Assembly: GCF_009905375.1 (NCBI RefSeq)
Contig: NC_133647.1
Location: 130,302,673-130,366,672, forward strand
Origin: Apium graveolens
Taxonomy: Eukaryota; Streptophyta; Magnoliopsida; Apiales; Apiaceae
DNA: 64,000 nt
Direction: 5' to 3'
A model generated the notes under the pieces. The model saw nothing but the letters and a program-made list of their open reading frames with translations. It searched no databases and had not been told where the DNA came from. A program made the translations under genes and the position numbers. Positions 1 through 10,984 of the stretch are shown piece by piece; position 1 is the stretch's first letter, and every line of letters begins with the position of its first letter.

Positions 1-972
1 GTACTAAGTGCTGATAAACCTCACTTATCAAAAGAAAAAGCAAAAAGATCAAAGAATAAAATCAGGTACTCCTTTGAGATCTAGAGTAAAAATATGGAAG
101 GGACGACCCAAGTGCATTGCTGGTATTAAGTAAATATGCATTAGAAAAGCAAAATATTTTCTTGGTGACTTTTCACACTCTATGATTACTGGAGAAATAC
201 TCTGATAATAGCATAAATTCTGAAAAACAGTCGTGACTCACTTACACTGAGAAGCCACTGTAAAATAGAATTTCAAAAGATGCATAAAATTAGCACAAAA
301 TAGTTGAGGTGGACTCATGCATGAACTCATTCATCAGTAGGTTTCAGGACAATGACAACTCTTTAGCAAAATTTTAGTTATGCCTTATTTCTAAGATGTA
401 CTGAAGTGACTCAGACTTTACTCTTTGTCTGTTATTTAGCTTACTGCACACACTAATTACTCCATATGAATGATGAAAATTACTGTGGTGGTCTATGTTA
501 TTTTAGATAAATAGTCACTGTGTCACTTTGCACAAATTCGGAGGACAAGTTCTAGTTACACGTTCTAATGATTAAGTTCTGAAGTCTATAACTCAGAACT
601 TGTATGAGGATTTACTAAGATGGGCATTCCTTTTTCGAGTTAAGAAATTATGTTCTGATGACTGTTAAGTTCTGGTATAGGTCTAAGTTCTGATTTCTCA
701 GTCTAATCCTTTACTTGGCTTATCTGTGAATAAAATTTGGTAACAGTCTCAGTTCGAACTAGAATATGTTGAAGTGGAAGATTAATAGTCACTATGGTTA
801 GGGTTAATGGTATTTGTACCTGCACAGTCTAATGTTACTTGTTTCTTGTGCGCTTTACCATGTTTCCTCTTTCCAATGAATGTTATTCTTTTTCAAAGTC
901 TAGGGAGACGAGGTAGAATTAAATTTACCTGTCAGTATTCAATTTCTTTGCGTCTCCTGGCATTCTCTTGCC
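1..972. other. Non-coding stretch of the left retroelement
   Basis: No convincing coding frame is visible. Several copies of the AAGTTCTGA word lie between about 570 and 700. The long open frame beginning at 807 is only coding-like after the methionine at 1056. This is probably spacer between pol and the third ORF. Confidence 0.5.
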
Positions 973-980
973 TATATAAG
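973..980 (+). promoter_or_regulatory. TATA box ahead of a small ORF
   Basis: TATATAAG lies 76 bp before the ATG at 1056, followed by a CT-rich leader with few purine runs, as in many plant 5' leaders. It is not in an LTR. The spacing would put a start site near 1005. Confidence 0.4.
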
Positions 981-1055
981 CAGCCACTTCACATCAGTCT
1001 TTTCATCAAATTCTTCTCACACACTTATCTTCATACTTCTTCTTTCAAAAATACA

Positions 1056-1328
1056 ATGGTCAGATACAACATGTTTCTGAACTACCAAAACTTCAATTTG
1101 GAGCTAAGCTGTGCCGATTGGCAGCATGAATGGCATGTCACAGCCATTCCTGAGGAGATATGCGACTCTGTTCCACAGGAGGTACTGACACACCTCATGT
1201 TCTTCTATATGGACTAACATCGCCATCTGGAGCGATTGGAGGAGGAAAGGCTGGAAGCTCTCCGCCAGCAAGAGCGAATCATCAGACTCGCCATTCTGTT
1301 TGTCGAGAGTAGGAAGAAGAAGAAATGA
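1056..1328 (+). pseudogene. Small unknown ORF in the retroelement, one in-frame stop
   Basis: I do not recognise this protein. Starting at the ATG at 1056, the frame reads 53 residues, meets a TAA at 1215-1217 and continues in the same frame for 36 more codons to a TGA at 1326-1328. The part after the stop is a highly charged helix-like stretch rich in Glu, Arg and Leu, and ends in four lysines (1314-1325). The first half holds an aromatic/Trp-rich segment with the word CADWQHEWHV. That the frame stays clean across the stop suggests the TAA is a recent point mutation in a roughly 90-codon gene. It sits 76 bp behind a TATA box and upstream of the envelope-like ORF. It could also be a chance ORF. 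Confidence 0.4.
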
Positions 1329-2028
1329 TTTAATCTTGTCTTCTTCCTTTTTTTCTTCATCATCAGCTTTGTCAGGCTTCTTAGCCAGGACTAAGGCTGT
1401 TGATGTTCGGTTTAGAAGCTTAGGGAAAATCTTGTATAAGTATTGATGTAATTTCCATTTCATAAATGTATTGTCTTGATATATTAATGAAAGTTGTTTT
1501 TACTTCAAGATTTTGTCTCTGAGTTATTTTATCTTGTGTTGATAAATCCTGATTGATATTCTGATGACCATATAAATTTTGTTTTATATTAAGTTCTGAT
1601 TCGTTTTCAGCACTTACTTATCTAATTTATCTTGGTCATTTTCATGTGATGTATTTTCAGAATATTAATGATGCAGTGAAAAATAATTCAATCAGTGATA
1701 ACGGTTTAAATTTTGAATTAAAACTGTTTCTCTTGATAAATGGAACGGTTTTTCCTTGAAACTAGGCAAATGGGTAAGTAATGATTCCTGTTTTCTCGAG
1801 CCCAGTAACTGTCCGTTATTACTGCATGTCTGACAGGTGTCCAACGGTAACTTTTTTGTTCAGAGTATAAGTACAACAGAGAGAAGATTTCTTTAATCTT
1901 TTATTTTCTTCATATTTTATCTCTCTCCTTACTTTTACTCTCTTTCTCTTTGTTTCTCACGTTGGTTTTTCATACAGACATTATATCAAACACCTAACAG
2001 GCATACTTGAATCTCAATTTTTTTTTAC
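1329..2028. other. Non-coding spacer with possible promoter for the long ORF
   Basis: This holds no gene. TATAAGTA at 1866-1873 lies about 160 bp before the ATG at 2029, and the sequence between is strongly CT-rich (1880-1970). An internal promoter for the third ORF is possible but not shown. One AAGTTCTGAT word occurs near 1592. Confidence 0.4.
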
Positions 2029-5000
2029 ATGGCACCAAAGGATTTAATCATTGATGGAGCTAAGTTTGTCCCCAACAACTATGCTGCAGTTCTTGATCAC
2101 ACTGAAGCTCCATCTGAATTGCACTTTATGCAAGATCTTCTTGCACATAGTGAGGTTGGGTATGCATTAACACAGCCTGAATTCTTTTCAAGCCAACAAG
2201 TTCTGAGGTTTTGGAGGACTGGACTTTTTGATGATGGTGGTCAACATGGAACTCCCAGTATTATCTTCCAAGTGGGTGATTCATCATTTGTAGTCACTCC
2301 TGGTACAGTACGCAGGGCTTTACATCTTTCAGAAGATTGTACTTTCTCAATTCCAGAGGACTCAGCCCTTCGGGAGTTAATGGCTGAATTGGGATATGAA
2401 AAGAGTCTGACGAAACATGGACAGTTGAAACAGGCTAATATCAGAAGAGAATGGAGTTTCTTCTTTGATTGCATCACCAAAGCTTTTGGGAACAAATGTT
2501 CGAATTTTGATGTTATTCCAATTATGAGTCAGCACATCGGGTATGCAATTATCAATCAAACTCATTTTGATTTTGCAACTGCTTTAATTGGTTTTATTGG
2601 GGATACGATGACAGAGGATCGAGATGTTGATTATTTTGCTAGATTCTGTCCACTTATTTACACTTATTGTACTGATGAACCTCATTTAGTCAGCACCCAA
2701 ACCCCACCTTTTAAGGTTGCAAAACGATACTTTAATGACCTGGTGCTGATACTAAGAAAAAAGTGGTTAGACCATTACAGATTCCTCAGTCTGTAAAACA
2801 GATCCTAGTAAATGCTGATCCTGATACTTATAGATCTGTTTACTCTGATGTCCAACCAACTCCAAACACCCAAAATCCATCAACCTCAATACCTACCTCT
2901 CATTCTACTCAACCTACCCTCAGAACATATCTCAAATCCTATCTCTCCACTTCACAGACTGCTCAACCTTCATCTTCAGCATCTACTGTGAAATCTTCAT
3001 CTTCCAAGCCAAAGAGGACGAAGATGTTCCTTAAACACCTCAAAAGAGAAGGAGGATTGCATTGAGAGATGAATCTGATTCTGAGGAACCGCTTCCTGCT
3101 AGAGAACCTGTTGTAACTGAAGCTGAGAAAGAGATTTGTCAGAAGGATTCTGTAATTGGGGGTTCTAGGCTTCTCAAGAGGCTTAGACGAATGACAGTTC
3201 CTGAAACTCCCAAGGAATCCAAATCAACAAGGAAGTACAAGAAACAGAGGGCACAAAGGCCAGTTTTAGATGATGAAGAGGAAGCAGCTAAGGAAGGGGA
3301 TCAGGAATCTCTGATCTCACAAGACAAGGAATTTGCTCCAGTCACTTCTTCTCCATCAACTCCATCTCAGGAAGCTATATCTGACAAGGCTAACTCACCA
3401 TCTGTGTCTCTTGCTGATCCAGGCACAAGTGCTGATATTGATATTCAACACTTGGTTGTGTCTGAAGTATTTCTCTTAGAAGCTCCAACAGCGAATAATC
3501 CTTACACAACACCTGTTACTGATGTTGTTTAAACTCCGGAGTTATCAACAACACCTTCTCTGCATCAACATGCTGATGATCAAACTTTAGGTGAGCATCA
3601 GGATTTGGCTGTTGATCAGAACTTAGTATCAGATCAGCAATTAGAGGATGCTGAAGCCTCCATTGCTACTCACACTGTTGTCTTATCAGAAGATACTGAT
3701 TCTTTAAGTTCTGATGCTGCAAATGCTGGAGATACTGGTGATGCTGCGCCAACTGTAGATGCTGATGAAGCAGGTCCTTAGGACATACTCCTCAACAGAC
3801 TCTGCCTAAGTCTGAACTGGTAAAGAAGTTTGTTACCGAGGAAGCATCAGTACCTTGGAGTGAAACTCCTGCAGGTCAGGAGTGGACTAAGGAATGGAAC
3901 TCAGTTTCATGTGTTCCAACTGAAAAACATCTTGCTGAGCACTTGACTAAAGCTGATGAAATGTTAAATTCTGATAATTTTAAAACCCATCTTAGAGTCA
4001 CTGCATTGAGTACTAAACATCTACAAGGTCTTCATTCAACTACTCATGCAGAGCTACACAAGATTCAGGAGAACTTTATCAAACAGGAACAAGTTTGGAA
4101 ATTTGATAAGAAAAAGTTCTTTCAACCTACCATTGACAGGATTGCTTATATTGAGAAAACTCAAGATAAACAACAAGCTCAGATTGATGAAATTCTGACA
4201 AATCAAGCTTCTCAGCAATCGCAACTTACTGAACTCCAATCCTCAGTGGAATTACTTATCTCTCTTTTACTACCTGCTGATGCCAAAAAGGGGGAGAAGG
4301 TAATTAAGTCCAAATGCAAAACTAACAAGACACTGAAAGGAAAGGATGATGGAAATGATGATCAGGGATACTCTAGAATGGGTAGTGGTCATAGTCAAGG
4401 TAGAAGGTTTACATCAAGACAAGCTAGTCACAGGACAAGTTCTGATACTGGGAAAAGAATAAGTTCTGCTGCTGGTAAAAGGATAAGTTCTGATGAACTT
4501 CTAGATCTTGATAAGGAAATGTCAAGACAGTTATTTCTTCAAGAAAATCCAGGAATGGACTTGGAAAGTTTAAAGGAAGAAGAAGCCAGACTTAAATCAG
4601 AGAAAGTCACATCTAAATCTGAAGCTTCTGGTAAAAAATCACTTCCAAAACTCAAAGGCATTGTGATCAAAGAAAGGACACATACTGAAGCAACATTGGC
4701 TAGATCATAACCACAGATAGATCCAAGATCCAAGGGTAAAGAAAAGGTTGGTGAACCTATCAAGGTTTATGTACCTCCTGAGGAAGAAGAAATTACTGAT
4801 GAAAAGGATGATCTTGCTCTGACTTCAAGAAAAGTTCTTAAAATAACCTCTGACATGGCTCAAGTTGTTAAGAGTCAAGAAATTGTAAGTTCTGATATTC
4901 AGAAGAAGCAAGTAACCTCTGACATAGCTCAAGTTAACTTGATATCAGAAAATAGATCAAAGACACTCCTACCAGGATTCACTAAAGCAAAACAGACTCA

Positions 5001-5733
5001 ATATTTGAAGACTACTGCAAGTGGTTTTGAAGCAAGGGTAGTTACTGGAAAGGAAGCTAGAGATAAAACTGGATTGGGAAGTGCTGATGAAAGAAGAGTA
5101 CACAACACTACCAATGATCCAAATTCCTTGAGTGAACCAGGTATTGGAGCAACTCCTGAGAGATTGAATCAACTAGAATTTGTACAGATGGTTTACCATA
5201 CCTATTTGAAAGAATACATCATGTTGTATTTCATGACAGATGGTAGGGTTTATCATATAAGACAAAATGCCATTCCATTGAAGTATTTTGAAGAATTGGA
5301 GCATGTACTTTTCTTACTTCAAGTGGATGATAGAATAACAGGGACTGCTGCAAACTACTTAAAAGAACAGATTCAGAGACAGAAAAGGCTTTATTCTGTT
5401 AAGTCTGACAACATATATGTTCCAAAGTACAGAGATCACAATGGTGATATTGTTGATATGAAGCCTAATACTGCACAGATCAGAACATATCTTGGTATTA
5501 AGGGACTTGAATTCAATTTAGAGTCTGACAAAGCTTATGTCATAAGACTAGATCAGGAGTTGAGAAAAGCAAAGATCAATGATCTCAGAGCTGCAATCTT
5601 TCAAACTGGTGAAGATACTGCAGAGCTTAAAGATGTCAAAAGGAGAATGATTGATGAACTCAGATCTGCTGAGAAATGTTTGTTGAAGAACTATCTCAGA
5701 ACAACTCCTGACATCAGAGAGATCAGAAAATGA
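2029..5733 (+). pseudogene. Envelope-like third ORF of SIRE-type copia element, broken
   Basis: This is one reading frame of about 1,230 codons, cut by frame changes near 2765, 3060 and 3780 and by stops at 3530-3532, 3779-3781 and 4708-4710. The N-terminal 250 codons (from MAPKDLIIDG) are globular and well kept, and resemble the plant retroelement-associated putative transposon protein domain. The middle (2800-3780) is low-complexity, rich in Ser, Thr, Pro, Asp and Glu. The part from about 3940 is Lys/Glu/Gln-rich with coiled-coil character, and the C-terminal block (5150-5730) is again globular. I see no clear signal peptide or transmembrane segment, so an envelope role is by position only. 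In SIRE/Maximus elements an ORF of unclear function lies here, between pol and the 3' LTR. Confidence 0.6.
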
Positions 5734-5930
5734 TGAAGCCAAGTCGAAGATCGACAACTGCTTAAAGTCTGATATTTATACAGACTGAAGTTGTTATCAG
5801 AAGTTGAAATTGGTAAAAGCTTTAAGGACTGTAAGTTGTAGTTATCTAGTCTAATTCTCATGCATTTGTACTTAATGTTTTTGACATCATCAAATATCTG
5901 TTAAACTTGTATATTATGTTAATTTATAAG

Positions 5931-5940
5931 TTGGGGGAGA
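5931..5940 (+). other. Polypurine tract of the left retroelement
   Basis: TTGGGGGAGA lies directly before the LTR start at 5942. This is the position and composition expected for the plus-strand primer site. Confidence 0.7.
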
Positions 5941-5941
5941 T

Positions 5942-6558
5942 TGTTAGATATATTTGATAATGTCATGGCTAATATGTTTTATGTTTAGCTTTCAGATCTT
6001 ACTTGAACATGATAAATCAGTACTTAACTGTTGATCAGTACTTATACTGGAAGTCAGGACTTAAGGATATTAGTAATTATGTTATCAGGAGATAATCATC
6101 AGAAGATAGATATCAGAACTTAAGTGCTGAAGGACGATCAGATAAGGATAGTAGCTGATTAAAGGAAAGAAGATCAAGATAAACATAAGAAGAGATATGC
6201 ATGAAGAAGGAATTCTGTAAAGAATGGAATACTTGGAAGAAAAGATATCTGATTGATATATTTTAGGAAGCAGAATTATATTCCATATCAATTAGCGATT
6301 ATCTTGTAACTGTGTAGTATATAAACACAGACATAGGGTTTACACTAAAAGTGTTATCATTATTAGAGAAGATTATTCATTGTAACCCTAGCAGCTCTCG
6401 TGATATTTGTTCATCACTGAGAGGTAACAGTTCCATACTGTAACAGAGTTTATTGTTTCAATAAAGTTTGTTTTCTGTTACTTAAGTTCTTAAAGTTCGA
6501 TTTGAGTGTACTATACACTGTATTCACCCCCTCTACAGTGTGTGTGTGTGACCTAACA
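5942..6558 (+). repeat. 3' LTR of the left retroelement (617 bp)
   Basis: It begins TGTTAGATAT and ends GACCTAACA, giving the short inverted TGTTAG/CTAACA termini typical of copia LTRs. A TATATAAA box at 6318-6325 gives a plausible U3/R boundary. The motif CAGTACTTA and relatives repeat in the first 150 bp. After the LTR comes GAAAG, the expected target duplication; the matching copy would be left of the window. Confidence 0.8.
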
Positions 6559-8500
6559 GAAAGTATTACTGATGTGTTTAAAAGGTTCAACAAGATGATA
6601 AATGACTTGCAGCTTCATGACAAATATTATGAAGCTGAAGAAGTGAACTTGAAGTTCTTGCTTACTCTCCCTAATCATTTAGAACATAATATATCAGCAA
6701 TCAGGGAAGGGAGAGATTGGAGCAGAATAACTCTGGAAGTTCTATATGGAATTCTCAAAATATATGAACTAGAGATGATTCAAAGGCAATCATTGAGATA
6801 TGGTCAGGGACATATTGTGGATGGTTCAAGTGCTTTAATTGTAAATGAAAGTCAAACATCTAATGATGAACCAAGATCTCAAACTCCAGTTGCCTCAACT
6901 AGTGAGCAAAGAATAAATGATTCACAGGAGCAAGTCATTATGGAATTAGAAAATGATGAGTTTTATACTCTTGAAGAACTAGATAAGCTATATCAGTCAA
7001 TGGCCTATTTAGCTAGGAAATTCTCTAATATTAGATTAAAGAAGCCAAGATACTTCAAGAATAAAGGACAATCCTTCAACAAAGACAGCAACTGGAAGGA
7101 AAATGGGAAGTATAATTGTGACAGTAAGAATGGCTATTAAATTTGAATTCGTTGATAAATCTAATGTAAAATGCTTCAATTGTGATGAACAAGGCCACTT
7201 TGCTATAAAATGCAGGAAACACAAGAAATCAAAGAAAGACAAGGCTTATCTTGAACTTGAAGCAAAGTATGAAGCTCTTCTAAGGAAACAACAAAGTAAA
7301 GCTTATATTGCACATGTTAAAATTTGGGATGACTCTAAAAATGATGAAGATGAAGAATTTGGTAATTATGCACTAATGGCCCTGGAGCAAGGAGAATCAT
7401 CCTCATCTAAATCACAGACACCAACTCTTACCACTATTGATTTAAATATGAATTAATACAAGGAAACTGTTGAAAAGATGAGTACAGAAATGTTTCACAT
7501 TCACACAAGAATGGTTGATGCGAATGAAGAGGTTAGCAAATTAACAAAGATAAATGAGAAGCTTGAAAGTGAGAAGCAAGAAACTGAATTGTTGTTGGTG
7601 GAACTTGAAGCTTTAACATAAGAAAATGCTTATCTAAAGAACAAGCTTAAGTGTGCAAATCAAATTGAACCAGTGCTCAGGGAGAAGCTGGAAAAGATAG
7701 AACTGAAGATGAGATCTTTTAAGAATGCATCTGAACTGGTCGGACAGTATCATGAGAAGAATAAGCCATGTGCAAACATTGCTATTGGGCTTGACTATGA
7801 TGCCATAAATGACAAAAAGAAGACAATAGGTGATAAAAGGAAAACAAAGAAAACTGAAAATGCTCCAACCTTTTTGAAAGAGGATAATGCACCTACATTC
7901 AAAGCATGTGAAGTCAACTTCAGTGAAGAAGAATTGATTATCAAGCAAGAAATTGGTGATGAAGATAAAGAGAATAAAACTAAAGAATCAGTTCAGTCTT
8001 CCAATACTGAAGAGAAGCTCATAAACAAACAAAGTCCCAAAACACCTGTTAAAGAAGCCAAAACTTAAGATGCAAGAAAGAAAAGGAGAAATAAAAATGG
8101 GACAATATGGATAAATAAAAGCAATAATTTTGCTTATGACGCAAATGCTCCTAGAAAGAAGTGTGAAAAATGTGGCTCTACAAATCATCTAACTCCCTTG
8201 TGTAAAATGGTTGTTAGCAAGCCAACTGAAGGAACTTGCAAATACAATAAAGCAAATTCAAATGATCCCTATTCATTCTGTGACAAGTTTGATTACATTC
8301 CTTGCAATTTGAAAGTAATGAACAGCTGTCATAAACTGAGAGTGGATCTTAAAGAAACAAGGAATGAGTCCACATCAGAAAGAAAATATGCACAACAGTC
8401 ACTGAATTCTATCTCTTCTAAAATAACTCATTCTACTTCTGCTGAACAAGTTAATAAGAAAAAACTACCCAACACTACTTGGGTTTCCAAACACACTTAA
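6559..8500 (+). pseudogene. Gag remnant of an older copia element
   Basis: The frame opens at the first base after the LTR, already inside the gag core (words such as VNLKFLLTLP and YELEM, as in the UBN2 gag domain). The N-terminus is missing, as expected if the left element inserted here. The frame shifts near 7110-7140. A CCHC zinc knuckle follows at 7172-7213 (C-x2-C-x4-H-x4-C). A second knuckle-like CEKCGSTNHLTPLC lies at 8162-8203, and two knuckles occur in some SIRE-type gags. Between them is a Lys/Glu-rich coiled-coil stretch. In-frame stops at 7454, 7619, 8066 and 8498 show long decay. Gag would package element RNA into cytoplasmic particles. Confidence 0.75.
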
Positions 8501-8531
8501 TACTCGTTATATGCAGGGTATGGTGTAGAGA

Positions 8532-9443
8532 GTCGTCTGGATCATAGACATTAGATGTTCCAGGCATATGATGGGTGATAAGGCCCTGCTATCACAGTTG
8601 GAGGAGTAAGCTGGCCCTTTTGGTGATATTTGGAGACAACAGCAAAGGATTCAAAATGGTATATGGCAAAATTGTTTCTGAAAATGTTGTCCTTAATGAT
8701 GTAGCACTGGTAGTTGGTCTTGAAGTGAATCTTCTCAGAGTTAGCAAATTTTACAGACAAATGTCCTAAGTCTTATTCAACAAAGAAGAATGCACTATTA
8801 TCGGCAAAAAAACTGGTGAAGTTGCTCTGAAATGAGCAAGGAAAGGAAGCTTGTTTGTTGAAGATTTTGACTCAATAAATATGGATGGTATTTGTTGCTT
8901 CTGCACCAAGGTATCATGAGAAATAAACAAGCTCTGGCATAAAAATCCGTCTCACTTGATTCTCAAGAAAATTAACATCTTGTCAAAAAGGAGTTGGTAA
9001 GAGACATGCCTAAGATGGAGCTTGCTCAAATTGAAGTTTGTGAAGTTTGTCAGAATAAGAAAATGAAGAAACTACTGAATAAGAAAATCATGAAAATGGA
9101 AGCTCATCTCATACACCTGAGTTTAATTGTACAATCTCGGGGGGAGAAAGAGGATCTTCAAATACTGGAAGGAAGCTCAACTTGGGATTATGGTATCCCA
9201 AGGGAATCATTTTTGAAGCTGTTGGTCTCACAGATACAGATTTTGCTGGATAGAGGGTTGAAAGAAAGAGTTCCAGTGGAAGCTGTCAATTTTGTTTTTT
9301 CAAAGACTTGTTTCCTGGTATAGCATTGAGCTCATTTTTGTACCAACAGAATAACAATTAGCTGATATTTTTACTAAACCTTTGGATGAAGTAACTCTCA
9401 ATAGATTTGTAAGTGAAATTGGAATGCTTATATTTTCATCCTA
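8532..9443 (+). pseudogene. Collapsed copia pol: protease, then RNase H end
   Basis: Pieces in order are: the protease active-site region at 8532-8610, where the usual Asp-Ser-Gly reads Asp-Ile-Arg (8547-8555) followed by CSRHMMGDKA; the rest of the protease fold in another frame at 8575-8768; a GAG-pre-integrase zinc-binding piece near 8930-9070 (CEVCQNKKMKK); then a jump to RNase H words (NLGLWYPKG, LTDTDFAG, at about 9178-9250) and the pol C-terminus QLADIFTKPLDE near 9355-9395. The integrase core and all of reverse transcriptase are gone. Stops and frame changes are frequent, so this is a dead remnant of the same element as the gag before it. Confidence 0.72.
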
Positions 9444-10017
9444 AGACAATAACTCAGCTAATGTTTTACAGCAGATTAATCTTTAATAAATCAAAATTAA
9501 TTTGATTAAGCTGGAAATTAACTGAAATATGAATTATAAATATTTCAGAAATCTCTGCATATTTGTTTGTCAAATTCAATTAACTTGGAATTTTTCAAAT
9601 TCTAAGTAAACTGCTCAGTTGTTAATTTACATTCTCAATATGTAAAATTAACACAAGGCAGAATTATAAAAACTAAAAAGTATATAGAGAACTGAGTTCT
9701 CGATAAGTAAAAATCGACTTCTCGATAAGTCAATTCACTGACTTCTCGAGTGACTTCTTGAAAGGATAAAAAATGATTTATCGATAAGTCCTTGTTGAGT
9801 TCTCTAGTAGTGTTTATTTACGGAGTTCTCTACAAGTACAATTTTTGACTTATTAATAACTCAGAATTGAGATAATTTAAATTAATAAATTATTTTGGTT
9901 AAATACTTTTGGAAAATTCAGTATAATTTTATTTTGAATTTATTCAAATAAAAGTTAGAATTAGTTCAGTACACTTTTTTGGACAAACTGGGTATTTATT
10001 TGACATATCGATAAGTT
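9444..10017. other. Non-coding retroelement tail with TCGATAAGTC words
   Basis: No gene is present. After the end of pol comes AT-rich DNA. From about 9690 to 9860, and again near 10005-10016, the words CTCGATAAGTC, TCGATAAGTC and GAGTTCTC recur. The same words form the denser repeats at 10575-10970, so both blocks probably belong to one retroelement 3' region split by the coiled-coil gene fragment. Confidence 0.5.
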
Positions 10018-10300
10018 CCAAAGCACAAACTCAACAGAAACTGAGCGATTTGAAAAAGGAATTAGAAGAAATTGTTGCTTCTCATCTCCATTTGATTGCA
10101 TCTCTGCAAAATTCCAAAGCACAAACTCAGCAGAGATGTTATTGCATCTCTGCAAAATTCCAAAGCACGAACTCAATAGAAACTGAGTGATTTGAAAAAG
10201 GAATTAGAAGAAATTGTTGCTTCTCCTCTCCATTTGATGCTCTATCATGTAATCTGTTGTAATTTCATTTCACAATTTTTGGGAAATAATGTAAGGTTTT
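10018..10300 (+). pseudogene. Coiled-coil gene fragment, doubled 3' part
   Basis: This matches the 3' half and 3' UTR of the coiled-coil gene at 44329-44574. The segment from ATTCCAAAGCA through AAATTGTTGCTTC occurs twice (from about 10018 and from about 10150). Only the second copy continues into the 3' UTR words TGATGCTCTATCATGTAAT and GGGAAATAATGTAAGG. The start of the gene is absent. It sits directly against TCGATAAG repeats of the old retroelement tail. Confidence 0.65.
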
Positions 10301-10574
10301 GTTGTAAAAGACATACATGTACTTTAACAAGACTAAGACATCTTTTCAACCCTAAGTAAGTTGTATTGTTATCTTAATTTGTATTTTGTAATTATAACAC
10401 CTAAGTATGTAAAAATGTAAAGGAGCAGACTGGAGTCTTTTTCCTGAAACAGTATCAAGCCTAAGATTAAGAAGATCATGCCTCAGAAGAATTTTGAAGA
10501 AGCTTGGAGTTGAATAAATCTGTTTTCAGAAAAATATTATATGTTAAGGTCTCTACAAGTCACAGATTTAATGT
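10301..10574. other. Unassigned AT-rich DNA
   Basis: No gene and no repeat match within the window that I can see. It probably belongs to the retroelement tail that continues in the next repeat block. Confidence 0.35.
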
Positions 10575-10970
10575 TATAGAGAAGTAATTCGAGAACTCTA
10601 GAATGGCTTATCGAGAAGTCAGGAAAGCTACTAGAGAACTCAGGAAGATATCGATAGGCCAAATTGAAAAACTGAAGATTGGAGATATCGAAAAGTCATT
10701 CCTTCACGAGAGAACTCAGAGTTATCAACAAGTCTACATTCAGTAGAGAACTCTGAGTTATCGATAAGTCAAGTTCCACTAGAAAACTCAGAAATATCTA
10801 TAATTCAAAATTAACTAGTGAACTCTGAGATATCGACAAGGTAAATTTTAACTTGAGAACTCTGAGATATCGACAAGTAAAGAAGCCACTAGAGAACTAA
10901 AACTTATCGATAAGTCAAAGTTTAGATGTGAAGACTAAAGATCTCGACAAGCTGAAGACCTCTACAAGCC
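10575..10970. repeat. Degenerate minisatellite, about 36-bp period
   Basis: At least seven units follow each other with the pattern GAGAACTC-TGAG-TATCGATAAGTC plus a variable 10-14 bp ending in ACTA. Clear unit starts lie near 10718, 10754, 10790, 10826, 10863 and 10900. Units vary by substitutions (TATCGACAAG, TATCTATAATTC), so the array is old. The same words appear less regularly at 9690-9860. Confidence 0.7.
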
Positions 10971-10984
10971 AAACTAAATATTGT

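Larger units (their letters stand above)
1..6558 (+). mobile_element. 3' part of a SIRE-like Ty1/copia retrotransposon
   Basis: The segment ends in the order expected for the 3' end of a copia element with a third ORF: a long envelope-like ORF (2029-5733), a purine tract (5931-5940) and an LTR (5942-6558) that starts TGTTAG and ends CTAACA. Its pol and 5' LTR must lie left of the window. The word AAGTTCTGA(T) recurs through both non-coding and coding parts, which ties the segment together as one element. The next base after the LTR opens in frame into another element's gag, so the element seems to have inserted there. The lineage name rests on gene order and protein style, not on a seen reverse transcriptase. 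Confidence 0.68.

Noticed and set aside
1104..1463. 119-codon open frame on the minus strand
   Set aside because: Antisense to the small ORF at 1056-1328; the CT-rich stretches on the plus strand give Lys/Glu runs in reverse. No independent support.
2241..2565. Minus-strand frames under the envelope-like ORF
   Set aside because: Shadows of the plus-strand coding sequence, which has clear protein-like composition.
10575..10970. Possible centromeric satellite
   Set aside because: Only about 7-9 short diverged units, clearly inside retroelement tail sequence.
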